Translations under genes and position numbers: made by a program | Shown here: positions 9,403 through 20,704 of the stretch, one piece after another | How positions within the stretch are numbered: the first letter of the stretch is position 1 | How the letters are laid out: the number at the start of each line of letters is the position of its first letter | Notes under the pieces: model-generated | Database searches by the model: none | The model's input: the letters and a program-made list of their open reading frames with translations, nothing else | Told to the model about the DNA's origin: nothing | NCBI GenBank assembly: GCA_023376005.1 | Contig: CM042141.1 | Span: forward strand, 100,168,448-100,232,447 | Direction of reading: 5' to 3' | DNA length: 64,000 nt | Origin: Doryteuthis pealeii | Taxonomy: Eukaryota; Mollusca; Cephalopoda; Myopsida; Loliginidae

Positions 9403-9611
9403 AAATTGTTGGTTGGTTGTTTTATTTTACGGCATATCAACCCTTTCGGGTCATCCAATGCCGAATAAAGTCATTTCAAGATCAGTTTGCTTACAGTACC
9501 TGCTGTTTCTTAGTGCCCCACCCCAACTAAGTATTGAACAGGCTCATCGTTGCTTAACTTCGGTGATCGAGCGGAAATCGGTGCTTTCAATGTGACTTGA
9601 CTGTAAGCAGG
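9403..9611 (-). mobile_element. 5S rRNA-derived SINE
   Basis: On the minus strand the head (9489-9608) is a 5S rRNA-like sequence of about 120 nt. It has the box A-like AAGTTAAGCAACG and box C-like ACTTAGTTGGGG, and starts and ends with complementary CTTACAG/CTGTAAG. It is followed by a 3' tail (9405-9488) whose CGGCAT...ATGCCG ends can pair around an inner ACCC/GGGT. The tail ends in AACC-type repeats. This is the SINE3 design (5S promoter plus LINE-like tail). Confidence 0.85.
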
Positions 9612-9832
9612 TAAACTGTGTATTCCATCATAAAAGAACGATTCCAGTTTTAATTTTATTAATTCTTGAACAAAATTTTTCGATTTCTTGGAAGTCTTTG
9701 AATCGCTGACAACAAGAAGTACTCGTGAAACAAATAGTTGTTTAAGTTCAAAAGATCTAAATAGTTTCCTATTTCAGCTCAATGATCGATTGCTGCGTCG
9801 CATTTGCAACATGAAGACGGGCATTCCCATGC

Positions 9833-10090
9833 AGTAGGATTACCTCCCAGCAGTCGGTAGAGCGTCGGAATAGGAACCACAAGGTTCCGGGTTCGATATT
9901 GGCCCTTGCCAACTCAGCGTATGAGTAGCAGTATGATCTGTGCGGTAAAGTGGGGAGCTGGTGGTAGGTGTGGCGCCCCGCCTTAAACGCCCAAAACAAT
10001 CTCCTTAGTCTAACGCTGGTGAAAAGGGGATATACTCCTTCGCTGTCTGGCTGATACCGACTTCAGGCCACCCCGATGACTTTACTTTTG
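9833..10090 (+). mobile_element. tRNA-derived SINE E
   Basis: The head has CAGTCGGTAGAGCGTCGG (box A-like) and GGTTCCGGGTTCGATATTGG (box B-like), close to a real tRNA. The body contains CTCAGCGTATGAGTAGCA and TGTGCGGTAAAGTGGGGAGC. The copy at 44606-44866 is alike throughout and ends in (ACTT)n. Confidence 0.82.
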
Positions 10091-10152
10091 TTTTAGAAGT
10101 ATTTACAATATTTTTCTGGCTTTCAATGAATATTCCAATCAGTTTAATTGTA

Positions 10153-10362
10153 TAGGGTGGTCCGAATGTCCTGTCATATTTTTAGAGGTATAATAATTAC
10201 ATAATACATCTGGAATTCTTGAAAATTATTTAATTTTTAAAGATTTTTAAGACGTAAAATAATTACATAACTTATATATCATATTATTAAAAGAAATAAC
10301 AAAAAAAAAATGATAAAAGCTAAGACAATATGTAGGGGTGACAACTTTCAGACCACCTTGTA
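10153..10362. mobile_element. Mariner/Tc1-type MITE
   Basis: About 210 bp are bounded by terminal inverted repeats: GGGTGGTCCGAATGTCCTGTC-like on the left and the inverse of GACAACTTTCAGACCACC on the right. TATA lies at each end, so a TA target duplication is likely. The inside is AT-rich and non-coding. Confidence 0.7.
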
Positions 10363-10389
10363 TATTTCTTCATATTAGGTTGATGCAAA

Positions 10390-10690
10390 AAATTTCAAGC
10401 ATTTTTCTTTACGTGGGGGGTGGGGCACAAAATCCCTTATTCATATAAATTAAGAGTATCAAGATATTTTCGCTAGCCTTCTATCACCCTACAATTCCTT
10501 TCAGCAAGACAATTGTTTTGAATATGTTTAAAAATTTTAATTTTGTTTTCTTTGTTTGAGTTCATTTGCAGGGGGGGGGGGGCGGGGCGAGATTCATTAT
10601 TCATTTAAATTCAGCGAATCAATATATGTTTGCCGGTTTCTATCACCATACACTTCCTTTCAGCTAGATGCGATTGTTTTAAAATTTAAA
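10390..10690 (-). repeat. Two copies of AT-rich family F body
   Basis: 10430-10560 and 10590-10690 are two versions of one sequence: TTCATATAAATT..., TATCAC or TATCACC, CTTCCTTTCAGC, GATTGTTTTAAA. A G run (10571-10581) lies between them. The same body follows the SINE C heads. Confidence 0.6.
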
Positions 10691-10940
10691 TTTTAGTTTC
10701 TTTGTTTAATGGTATATCAACCTTCGTTGGTTATTTAATGCCAAAGTCATTCTTGTAGAAGAACAGAAATGGTACTATTTAACTCATAGCTATGAGGGTT
10801 ATGGGGTTCATACCTTTTCCATGGGTATTGGTCTAAAAGTGAACGCGATAGAGTGAATGGAGATCGAACTCACTTACTACAATGTAGCAGTCCAGTATTT
10901 TACCCACTATGCAGTGAGTACTCCTCCTTTGGGGGGGGGG
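10690..10940 (-). mobile_element. SINE C copy
   Basis: The 3' tail lies at the left (GGTATATCAACCTTCG...TTTAATGCC), then ATGAGGGTTATGGGGTTCAT, and the tRNA-like head at the right with box B in antisense (GATCGAACTCAC). A G run follows. Confidence 0.75.
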
Positions 10941-11059
10941 GGCACAAAAATCACTTATTCATATGAATCCAGTGAATCAGTGTATTTTTGCTGGTTTTCT
11001 ATCATCATATACTTCCTTTCGGTTAGAAACGATTGTTTTAAATAGGTTTTAAAATTTAA

Positions 11060-11300
11060 ATTTTGGTTTCTTTATTTAATAGCATATCGATCTTCGTGGG
11101 TTATTTAATGCGAAAGCCACTCTTATAAAAGAACAGTAGTGGTACTATTTAACCCATAGCTGAGAGGGGATCAGGGTGTTCATATTTTTCCCAAGGGTAT
11201 TACTCCAAAAGTGAATATAACGCGACTGGAGTTCGAACTCACTTACTATGATGTCGCAGTCCATCACGGTAGTCATTACGCCACTGGAACTGCCCCCCCC
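11060..11300 (-). mobile_element. SINE C copy
   Basis: This has the same order as the preceding copy: tail with GCATATCGATCTTCGTGGG, body, then GGAGTTCGAACTCAC in antisense box B. The two copies sit head to tail with family F sequence between them (10950-11060), so a segmental duplication of about 370 bp is possible. Confidence 0.75.
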
Positions 11301-11368
11301 CACACACAAAAGCTAAATTTGAGTTCATTTTTGGGTGGGGCACAAAAATCGCTTATACATATAAATTT

Positions 11369-11570
11369 AGTTCAAATCCTGGACGAGGCTGTTTGCATTT
11401 TCACATAACGCTTATACCCTTAGGAAAGGTATGCATCCAACTACTCTCCCTCCAGCTATGGGAGAATAGTAGTAAATGAAAACTCTGACTTCAAACCTGT
11501 TAAACTCCGCTTAGGAAATTGACTCTGTGTCGCATCCTGCTCTTGCGGAGGGGTTGGTAAAATATATATA
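11369..11570 (+). mobile_element. SINE1 copy lacking box A
   Basis: It starts inside box B (TTCAAATCCTGGACGAGG) and runs through to the GGAGGGGTTGGTAAAATATA end. The head is missing. Confidence 0.8.
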
Positions 11571-12120
11571 CATATAAATTTAGTGAATCAGTGTATTTTT
11601 GCTGGTTTTTCAATAACTATACATCACATTTCAGTTTTTAAAAGATTTAAAAAGAAAATACAAATTTAAATTTGATTTCATCTAACTCACGTAATAAAAA
11701 AAAAAAAAGAAAAAAAAGAAAAAAAAAAAAATTAGGTCGGAATGGGTTAAAAAGATGAAGAAGGTAGTCACGTGATCATCACTTTATCTTTTTACTTAAA
11801 AAGCAAAAAAAAAAAAAAAAAAAAATGCAACAATTTAAACATTTTTTTTCGTTAAGTTTTTCTTTTCCAATAAGATTTATTCTTCGTGGGCGTTCAATTT
11901 GTTGCACGAAATAAATATTACTTTGTTTCGTCGACATTAAAATAATATGAATATAAAATATGGACAAAAAAGACTGTGGCGTTTTTCTCCGTAAAGCTTA
12001 TTATGCAAAAAAAGCAAACAAAAAACAAAACAAACAAAAAACAAAAAAAAAAAAAAAAAAAAACAAAACAAAATAAACCAAAAAGCAAAAAGCAAAAAGC
12101 AAAAAGCAAAAAAGAAAGAC
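11560..12120. repeat. Family F copy and A-rich tracts
   Basis: 11570-11690 is a family F body in antisense. The rest is A-rich: runs at 11694-11740 and 11805-11825, and an (A)nC/(A)nGC region at 12005-12112. Minus-strand frames here are poly-Phe artefacts. Confidence 0.75.
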
Positions 12121-12347
12121 GAATAATAAATTGAAGGATAAAGAAGAAATATAAACAAGTAAAGATTTCCGAAATCAGAAAAAGATATAACCGTATCTCT
12201 TAATGTTTGCGAATAATATATACATTTAAGTCATCTTACCGAAAAGAATTTACGTATGGTTGCTTGACTTGCTGACGGGTTTTAATGAATAAAATATAAC
12301 TTGCTTTGTCTTATGTAAAGTTAGAAAGATAATAAGATATGAGAACT

Positions 12348-12454
<107 letters not shown>

Positions 12455-12480
12455 TTTAGGCAACATTTCTTCTTGTGGGC

Positions 12481-12688
12481 ATATATTGTTAAATAATGCA
12501 GCCATTTTTGTCTGCAAGTTTTGTCCTTTGTTTTTTCGTATTGCCGGATTGTTTTTGTAATATCTGGCGAAAATTGGCTGACATTTGGCAAATACATCAG
12601 CCAATTTTCGCCAGATATTAAAAAAACAATCCGGTAATACGAAAAAACAAAGGACAGAACTTGCAGACAAAAAATGGCTGCATTATTT

Positions 12689-12695
<7 letters not shown>
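12481..12695. repeat. Long palindrome between (TA)n tracts
   Basis: The left arm (12481-12581) is repeated in reverse complement at 12597-12695, around a 15 nt centre that can itself pair (ATTTG...CAAAT). Only a few positions differ, for example one T missing in the right arm. Both sides run into (TA)n. The arms contain CTGGCGAAAATTGGCTGA. I do not recognise the sequence. Confidence 0.88.
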
Positions 12696-12750
<55 letters not shown>

Positions 12751-12754
<4 letters not shown>

Positions 12755-12836
12755 TCTCGTTTATGGTTTAAACAATCGCATGGACGAGAAATTGTCAGTA
12801 ACCAAGTGCCGTTGAGTCCCTGTCAACGGTACCCCA

Positions 12837-12840
<4 letters not shown>
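12751..12840. other. Structured insert between (TA)n tracts
   Basis: This 90 bp segment lies between two (TA)n runs (12692-12750 and 12840-12888). It can form two hairpins: TTTCTCGT with ACGAGAAA, and CCGTTGA with TCAACGG. No match to another copy in the window was seen. Confidence 0.45.
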
Positions 12841-12888
<48 letters not shown>

Positions 12889-12892
<4 letters not shown>

Positions 12893-13088
12893 GCAACGCT
12901 CTCCTATAAAAGGAATGAAGCACTCTATGGCGGCCTTTACATATATACAGATGTGTGTATTAAAACAGTTAAAAACCCCTTCGCATTCGTTGGGTGACGA
13001 TAGCCGAGCGGTTAAGCTGTCCGACTGATGCTGAATCGATCTGAGTTATATCCCGGCTGTATGTAGCTCACAGAATGTCTAGCCATAT
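12889..13088 (+). mobile_element. tRNA-derived SINE D
   Basis: The copy begins at the (TA)n edge with CACGCAACGCTCTCC, passes GCACTCTATGGCGGCCTTTA, and contains a tRNA-like block (12990-13055) with GATAGCCGAGCGGTTAAGC as box A. The copy at 33850-34070 has the same order, so the tRNA-like unit is internal or preceded by an older monomer. Confidence 0.7.
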
Positions 13089-13099
13089 TATGTTAAATA

Positions 13100-13633
13100 T
13101 TACGGCACGTCAACCCTTGTTGGGTTATTTTATGCCGAAGACGTTTTGTTTTATTCTTCATGGGTATTCAATTTTTTTTAAAGACATTTTTAAAAACATA
13201 TTTGTTTCTATTTAACCCATATATGGGACCCTAGCAGGTACTACCACTCCGAGTCAGAGTGGATCTGGGAGTAATGGCTATGAAGGGGTACTCCACAGTT
13301 CCCAGAGCTCCGAAATTGGAACTTCACCATTAGATGCAGATTAACATCATACCTAAAACATTAAAGAGTCTCGGTCAGCGCCTTCTAGCACATATATGAT
13401 AAAAAGGGTTGGAAGTTTGCCATAAGGGCAATAGGGTCAGGACAATCATATAGGTGCTAGGGCTTGACGTGACCAGCCTAAAGATTGGAGGGGGCTTCTA
13501 TGACCGCCCGTCTAGCCAAAGTGGAGTGTTGCATATCATGGACTAGTCAGCCAGTAGGATCCCGTCCTTAAGCATTACGGATCACCACGAGGTTGTCACT
13601 TTGGGGAATTTTACCTCTCTGCAGAGATGCAGT
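13100..13633 (-). mobile_element. Family A copy
   Basis: A near full-length antisense copy. The 3' stem-loop is at the left (ACGGCACGTCAACCC), then CCGAGTCAGAGTGGATC, and GCAGAGATGCAGT at the 5' side. The last 20-30 bp of the 5' end are missing. Confidence 0.82.
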
Positions 13634-13719
13634 TCCTCAGACATTTTTCGATATCATCTCGTTATTCAACTCTTAGTATTATTTCATTTCCATCTTTTAT
13701 CATGTGATTAAGTGCATCC

Positions 13720-13969
13720 TGGAAGAAATATGAGAATTATTTCTTATGATTACACACGTAGAAAGAAAGCATAAAACTATTTTCATATAGTTAGACATAT
13801 ATATACTGAAAAAAGAAGGAAAAGAAATTGTTTGAATTTGATTATGTATGTCTAGATAAAAGCATAAGAAGTCTTTCATATGATTACATATATCCTGAGC
13901 GAAGTATGAACATCACTTTATATGACTCTGAAAGATGTGTAAAAGAAGTTTTATGAGATTACATGTATA

Positions 13970-14050
<81 letters not shown>

Positions 14051-14258
14051 TGTTTTATATAATTACATATATCCTAAAATGTATATAGGAATTGTTTTAT
14101 ATGATTACATATATCCTAAAATATATATAGGAATACTTTTATATGATTACTTGTATTCTAATATATATGTAGTAATTGTTTTATATAATTACATATATCC
14201 TAATATATATTCATAAGAATTGTTTTATGTGGTAACATATATCTTATTTAGCTTTTTT
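13720..14258. repeat. ~44 bp AT-rich minisatellite, first block
   Basis: The unit is close to GAATTGTTTTATATGATTAC plus ATATATCCTAAAATATATAG. Units are most regular at 14047-14240 and decay leftward. (TA)n and (GT)n tracts at 13973-14046 interrupt them. The array resumes at 14612. Confidence 0.8.
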
Positions 14259-14261
14259 CCC

Positions 14262-14610
14262 AAGCGTTTCATTAAAGTGCAAGTGGTGCAGCCATACAGT
14301 AGCACTGACACGGCTACAGATTAGAATAATTCTCGCTTTATCTTAGCAAAGAGATTAGATTAACATATGGTTGATAATCTGTCTATTGCAGCTCATGCCT
14401 TTCCTAGGTGTATATAGACATCGTTTTCTGTAGATGAGATATTGCTTCCTAGACATGTGAACTAAAGCAACACCACGATAAAAGCATCTGTACAACCACT
14501 TATCTCCTATCACATAAAAAAACCAATCAAATTAAGACAAACAAGATATACTACACACTGCTGGAGAAATAAGGACGAACTCATAAGTGACGTTCTCCTA
14601 CACACGGACA
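14262..14610. pseudogene. RTE-like LINE fragment with 5' inversion
   Basis: 14262-14468 on the minus strand is a reverse transcriptase piece: LGSNISSTENDVYIHLGKA and, further on, SVAVSVLLYGCTTCTLMKRL, with stops. 14480-14610 on the plus strand is the next part of the same protein (HLSPIT..., a CWRNKDELISDVLL-like stretch). An upstream part inverted ahead of a downstream part is the structure left by twin priming during LINE insertion. It sits within the minisatellite. Confidence 0.72.
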
Positions 14611-14611
14611 T

Positions 14612-14815
14612 AGAATTGTTTTATATGATTACATATATCCTAGAAAATGTATATAAGAATTGTTTCATCTGATTACATTCTGGAATTGGTAAAATACTTC
14701 GTATGATTAGATATACCGTAGAATATGAATGATTTTTTTTATATCATTACATATATTCTTAAATATATATAGAATAATTATCTATGATTGTATATATTCT
14801 GAGGAGATTAATCCG
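14612..14815. repeat. ~44 bp AT-rich minisatellite, second block
   Basis: Units resume as GAATTGTTTTATATGATTAC immediately after the LINE fragment, with more divergence toward the right. Confidence 0.78.
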
Positions 14816-15350
14816 ACAGTATGTGGAGAAAGGTAGACAAACACGGAATGTTGTAGAAAATCGATGCTTATTGTAGGTGTTGTGAGGTTTTAAGGGGTCA
14901 AATAAGAACAAAACGACGGGTAACAAATGTAGGAAAATGTATTAACAGAAAGTAGACAAATACAATAGAAATAAGTGGAAATTACGTCCGACAAAATAGA
15001 GTTATTGGCTTACTCGCATTGGCTTACTGCCAAGCCACAATTATCCCTGTTACTTATAGTAACCCGTCGGCGCATTCCATTGGTCAATTGGGTATATCAC
15101 CTATAACAGTAGGTAGTGATGTCGACGATGCAATGTTTCGGTCTGTTAGACCTTCTTCAGGACTTTAGGAATGTAGTTCTTGCTTCAGTGGTGAACATTT
15201 TCTTTCTAATGAATTAAGGAGGTCGTGAATAGGGGGGGGGGGGGTCGGTTGATGGTGCCAGAAGAGGTTGGAGGTGGACCCTCCCTTTCTCTAATAGGGA
15301 GTGTATCATGGTGGATTCTGATAGTGCCATAGGTGTCACGAAAAAAAATC
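14816..15350 (-). mobile_element. Possible Penelope-like element end
   Basis: This is unique sequence with a hammerhead-like motif at 15121-15163 on the minus strand. Penelope-like elements carry hammerheads in their terminal repeats, so this may be such a remnant. I could not read a reverse transcriptase or GIY-YIG domain around it. Confidence 0.3.
15121..15163 (-). ncRNA. Hammerhead-like motif
   Basis: The minus strand reads GUC, CUGAAGA, one extra A, stem II GGUCU-AAC-AGACC, GAAAC, a short loop, GUC, then GAC, which pairs with the first GUC. Core bases fit the hammerhead rule CUGANGA...GAAA...UH. The extra base before stem II is not canonical and helix III has only two pairs, so activity is uncertain. 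The copy at 59015-59059 has the same layout with changed stems. Confidence 0.55.
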
Positions 15351-15353
15351 AGG

Positions 15354-15620
15354 TGCTTGTAGCGTGACGGTTATCGTGATAAGAAATGTCGACACGGCGA
15401 CCTGAGTTCAAATCCTGAACCAAGCTGATTGTATTTCAAATTGCGCTAATACATTGGGAAAGGCAAGATACCGATTGTGGCGTAATAGCTTGCAAGCTAG
15501 TCTCGCAGATCCATTACTACTGAAAAGCGAGTTCGATCCTCGTTGGATTCTCCTTACTTTCGAGGCTGTGTCATGTCCTACCCGTGTCGAACGCGTTGGG
15601 TAAATGCCTATCCTTGGGAG
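15354..15620 (+). mobile_element. Composite of SINE1 and family G heads
   Basis: 15354-15470 is a SINE1 head (GAGTTCAAATCCTGAACC). 15470-15560 is a second tRNA-like head (GTGGCGTAATAGCTTGCAAG ... GCGAGTTCGATCCTCG). 15560-15620 returns to the SINE1 end (GTGTCATGTCCTACCCGTG). A family G head seems to be inserted in a SINE1. Confidence 0.6.
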
Positions 15621-15752
15621 AGGTATGAATTCAATTATTCTACCCCCAACTATTAACTCTTAATTTAATCCAGTTGTAGACCTGTAGAGGGATAGGGCTC
15701 CGCCAGGCTATTCATGACACGCTACTTCTAGCGACCCTGTAACCAAGCCAAG

Positions 15753-16094
15753 TGTTGGATTATTTTAAGGTATTAGGTGTGCTAATGACCACGACTTATA
15801 TTTATAGACTGTTCCAAAACAACGGTGACTGAATTGGCCAATCAAAAACGCCCATACATGTATTTAATTTATCATTTAAAGGCGTTGATAAATTGTCCAA
15901 GAATTACTCGTTGGACAAGGACAGACCAACAGACGAGGATTATACAACTCTCTAAGGACGGATCAGCGGACAAGGATTAAAACTGACAATACATCTTTCT
16001 ACTCCAAGAAAGGATCAAACTTTATGCCACAAGGGATCTCCACTGTAAAACTGCTTTCAACTACAGCCCTAAAATGGCTACTCGAATCGTAACA
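15753..16094 (+). mobile_element. Solo LTR, family LTR3 (diverged)
   Basis: It begins TGTTGGATTATTTTAAGG and ends CTCGAATCGTAACA. It shares with other LTR3 copies the TTATAGACT block, a purine-rich AAGGACG region, AAAATGGC near the 3' end and CGTAACA. Flanks CCAAG and CGATC do not match, so it is old or rearranged. Confidence 0.7.
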
Positions 16095-16575
16095 CGATCG
16101 TATGAGGCCAATGAAGATAAAACTAGGCCATTGATTATAAATAAAACCTATTTCCATTAAGGTAATTTAATTAAAAGAAAAAGACTTAGCAAATTAGGTG
16201 GGAGAGATAAAAGTTGATTTTAACTTACAGACGATTAAATCGATTTGATCGCCCCTCCCCAACCCTCCAAATAGATCGATCTTCTTGCCTTCTTAAATTG
16301 TTATATACTCTCCTTATTAAATTCTAACGCCTATATTTTTTAGTTACTTTACTGTATAAGAATTAACATTGGTTATGACTTAAGTAGCTAATACCACTTC
16401 TTATAATACGTTAGGAGGCCTCAGAAAAGACTCTAGATGCAGGTGAATATATACAACAAATTTCAATTCAAAAGAGATACATGACAAAATACAGACTTTA
16501 TTGTCTGAGCATCATTCAACATACAATACAAAACAGCTAGGACTAAAGTCCTAAGGAAAAAAGTGTCTTTGAAGA
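16095..16575. other. No recognised element
   Basis: AT-rich sequence without a readable repeat or gene. Confidence 0.4.
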
Positions 16576-16579
16576 ATCC

Positions 16580-16738
16580 TGAAGGGTGTTGGTAAATATA
16601 TATATATTGCTCATAGGTGGGGGTAGAATAAATGGATTTATGCCTTTCCTCTCGGGCATTAACGCGAAGTGAAACGCAAATAACCTCGCTCAGGATTTGA
16701 ACTCAGGTCAACGATTCCATATCCTTCGATGATAACCG

Positions 16739-16740
<2 letters not shown>
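16580..16740 (-). mobile_element. SINE1 fragments around (TA)n
   Basis: 16580-16606 is a SINE1 3' end in plus orientation (GGGTGTTGGTAAATATATA). 16607-16740 is an antisense SINE1 head half (CAGGATTTGAACTCAGGTCA). The right end touches the (TAA)n tract. Confidence 0.65.

Positions 16741-16785
<45 letters not shown>
16738..16785. repeat. (TAA)n microsatellite
   Basis: About 15 units lie just upstream of a Dong-like copy. Confidence 0.95.
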
Positions 16786-16786
<1 letters not shown>

Positions 16787-17510
16787 GAAAAGTTAAAAAG
16801 AATACCTCAGAAGAACAGCAGAAATCTTATCAAAGGAATAAATACCTAGGCCATCCCCGTTATAATTTACTCTGGGCCATTCTTAAAATGGACAAAAGAA
16901 GAACTCAGACAGATCGACCAAAGGACTAGGAAATTAATGACAATGCACAAGGCTCTACACCCTAGAGATGATAGAGATAGGCTACATGTATTAAGAAAAG
17001 AATGTGGAAGAGGTCTTGCCAACATAGAGGACTGTGTAGAGGCCACAATCCAAGGACTCGAAGAATACACAAAAAAGAGCAAAGAAAGATTACTTATGGC
17101 AGCCAACAACAGCAGATGTAATATATGGACAAACAGAAAAACAACGAAAACTAGAAAACAAAGATGGGAAGAAAAACAATTACATGGACACTTCCAACGA
17201 TAAATCGGAGAGGTTGCACATAAAAAGACTTGGACATGGTTAAGAAGAGGAAACTCCAAGAGAGAAACTGAATCACTAATAATTGCTGCACAAGATAATG
17301 TCATAAGAATAAATTATATCAAAGCAATAATTGATAAGACACAACAAAACAGTAAATGCGGTGACAGAGAAGAAACCGTAAACCATGTATTAAGCGAATG
17401 TAGCAAACTAGCACAACGGGAATACAAAGCTAGACATGAGGAGACTTGCTGTCACTCAGCCTCCAGTGAACCACCAGCTAAGGCGGATGTGAAAAACTCT
17501 TATGAAGAGA

Positions 17511-17512
<2 letters not shown>
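16786..17512 (+). pseudogene. Dong/R4-like LINE with internal deletion
   Basis: The plus strand encodes the region downstream of the reverse transcriptase: LMTMHKALHPRDDRDRLHVL, RKECGRGLANIEDCVEA, KQRWEEKQLHGHFQR, KTWTWLRRGNSKRETES, IDKTQQNSKCG and NHVLSECSKLAQREY. After ARHE the sequence jumps to the family 3' UTR, so the endonuclease domain is deleted. CRLC of the knuckle is reduced to one Cys. Stops and a frame change lie near 17204. (TAA)n adjoins both ends. Confidence 0.83.

Positions 17513-17543
<31 letters not shown>
17513..17543. repeat. (TAA)n microsatellite
   Basis: About ten units separate two Dong-like copies. Confidence 0.95.
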
Positions 17544-17544
<1 letters not shown>

Positions 17545-17545
<1 letters not shown>

Positions 17546-17746
17546 AAAACTAGACATGACTGGGTTGGGAAGGTGATCCACTGGGAATTGTGCAAAAAAA
17601 AAAAATTTTGACCATACAACAAAATGGTATATGCATAAACCAGAATCTGTTCTTGAGAATGAAACGCATAAAATTCTCTAGGACTTCGAAATAAAGACGG
17701 ATCACCCCATCCCAGCCAGGAGACCAGACCTAGTGTTGATTACAAA

Positions 17747-17779
<33 letters not shown>

Positions 17780-18138
17780 AACGAGCCAACTGGTGGACTT
17801 TGTAGTTCCAGCAGATCACTGGGTGAAATTGAAAGAAAACGAAAAGATGGACAAATACCTGGACCTTGCCAGAGAATTGAAAAAGCTGAGGAATATGAGG
17901 GTGAAAGTGATACCAATTGTAGTTGGGACACTTAGAACGGTCCCAAAAAGCTTGGAAGAAAAACCGTATGAACTGGAAATCAGAGGAAGAATTGAGACCA
18001 TCCAGACTACTGCATTGCTGCAATCGGCTAGAATACCCAGTAGAGTCCTGTAAACCTGAGGAGACTTGTTGTCACTCAGACTCAAGTGAAATATCATCAG
18101 CTAACGCTGATGTGAAAACATCAAAAGGAGTGAAAATA
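17545..18138 (+). pseudogene. Dong/R4-like LINE, endonuclease region
   Basis: It starts at KTRHDWVGKVIHWELC and continues (frame change near 17600) through HKPESVLENETHKIL, RRPDLVLI, an A-rich expansion (17742-17779), then SQLVDFVVPADHWVKLKENE, KYLDLARELKKLRNMRVKV, IPIVVGTLRTVPKS and the 3' UTR. The PD and VDF elements of the restriction-like endonuclease are present but split by the A run. Confidence 0.82.
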
Positions 18139-19150
<1,012 letters not shown>

Positions 19151-19157
19151 ACTGTGG

Positions 19158-19345
19158 ATTTAGAATACACCGACTGCACCTCTGCACAGGTTTAAGACCC
19201 CACCCACCCAATGTTGGTCGTGGTAGCGATCCATAATGACTGAGGACAGGATTGTGGTGACTGCATGGTATGGTCCCGTGACATACAACACTCCCACTAC
19301 GGTCCTTACTTTGTCTAGACGGGCGGTCGGACACCTCGCTAATGA
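19158..19345 (+). mobile_element. Family A 5' fragment
   Basis: The start (TTTAGAATACACCGACTGCACCTCTGCACAGG-like), then GGTCGTGGTAGCGATCC and TTGTCTAGACGGGCGGTCGG identify family A. It is cut off where a LINE fragment begins. Confidence 0.72.
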
Positions 19346-19660
19346 CACCTGTCAGTCTCTCGCATGCGTGCAACTGGATCACAGGCCTGGGCATAGATGT
19401 AGGGAAGGTCAGTAGTTGCCCATGCAGCAGGACTCCCTTCTTTATAACACCAATGCTCTATTTTATATATTCTCCGAACCTTTGAATTGCAGCACCCGCC
19501 CAATCCCTGATGCTGACAGGTCCTCTTCCATTTCTTGCTACATAATCTGTTCACGTCGTCTCTCGTGTGCAAGGTCTTGTACATTCTCATCAACCTTCTC
19601 GTTCTGTGATCCTGGGCTTCTCTCTTGTGCAGTTTAAGAAGGGTCCGGAGTAACTTGTAG
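19346..19660 (-). pseudogene. Diverged LINE fragment related to Dong-like copies
   Basis: The minus strand reads TRRLMRMYKTLHTRDDVNRL, clearly related to RKLMTMHKALHPRDDRDRL at 16920, then KKWKRTCQHQGLGGC. The rest differs from the other copies, so this is a separate lineage. Upstream on that strand lies LRTLLKLHKREAQDHR. Confidence 0.6.
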
Positions 19661-20085
19661 AGTAGACTGCCCAGTTGTTTATTCCTTTCATTAGATTTCT
19701 GCTGCTGATTTTGGTTTCAATCATAGTGTAATATGACATCATGACCACTAGCCCGTCAATCAAAGCCCCGCCGACTTCCTTGCAGGTGCAAGCGTAAAAG
19801 ACTAGCACCAATTGATATTTACCAAAGGTATCACATGACATAGATATTGCGTTAAATAAAAAATGGATTGTTTAATCATATGTGAACGATTACACACAAG
19901 CAATAATCTCTCATCTACTTTGAGTGGATTATGCTACATAAAGTACCGATCAAGATGTTAATCTGTCTGGATATTTGCTATTTGCTAGTGTAATGAGCCC
20001 AGTCTGCCTGGATTCTCTTTTTAGTGGCCTTGTGCCAGACTAAGCAGTATTAATGAATTCAGCATCCCACAGGGTTATATATATT

Positions 20086-20640
20086 TACCAACCCTTCTGT
20101 ACAACGTCAATTTCTTAAGCGGAGTTTAACAGGTTTGATTTCAGAATTTTCCTTCTCCTAGACTGGTTACCTAGCCAATGCTAAAGGACCCAGTATGCCT
20201 ACTATTTGCCCATAGCTGGAGGGAGAGTAGTGGGATGCATACCTTTCCCAATGGTAATAACGCTATTTTTATTTTTTTGTGTTACCCAGAACAGGAATTA
20301 TGACTGACACTAAAGGGGTGGGGGCAGAGAAAAAGGTTCTAACTTTAAAATACTAAAAGATAGCAGATCCTGTTTTCCTATCCAATATTGCAGCACTTGG
20401 CCCCTCATCACACCAGTGCACTTGAATACTATAATTTTTTATTTGAAAGAAAAAAATTTCATTTTTTTTCATGCTTTCCTTTGTTTCTGTCTCTTCTTGA
20501 TTTGACTATAAAACAATAATTTAATTTTTATTCAATTTGGTTCATAAGAAAACCTCCAAGAATGTCAAAGCCTCGTCAAGTATTTGAACTCGTGTCGACC
20601 AGTCCATTTTCTATGATGTTAACCATTACACCACACGCCA
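20086..20640 (-). mobile_element. SINE1 split by ~297 bp
   Basis: 20086-20273 carries the 3' part (CCAACCCTTCTGTACAACG ... AGAGTAGTGGGATGCATAC). 20571-20640 carries the head part (AAGTATTTGAACTCGTG ... TTACACCAC). The unidentified sequence between them would be an insertion; its edges show no clear duplication. Confidence 0.6.
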
Positions 20641-20704
20641 AAGGGTTATATGACTGAAATAATATAATTTTTCAACTGGGTATATCTCCATTTTTTATGG
20701 ACTG

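Noticed and set aside
16095..16575. Internal region of an LTR retrotransposon after the LTR at 15753
   Set aside because: No primer-binding site, gag or pol sequence follows the LTR, and no second LTR was found downstream.
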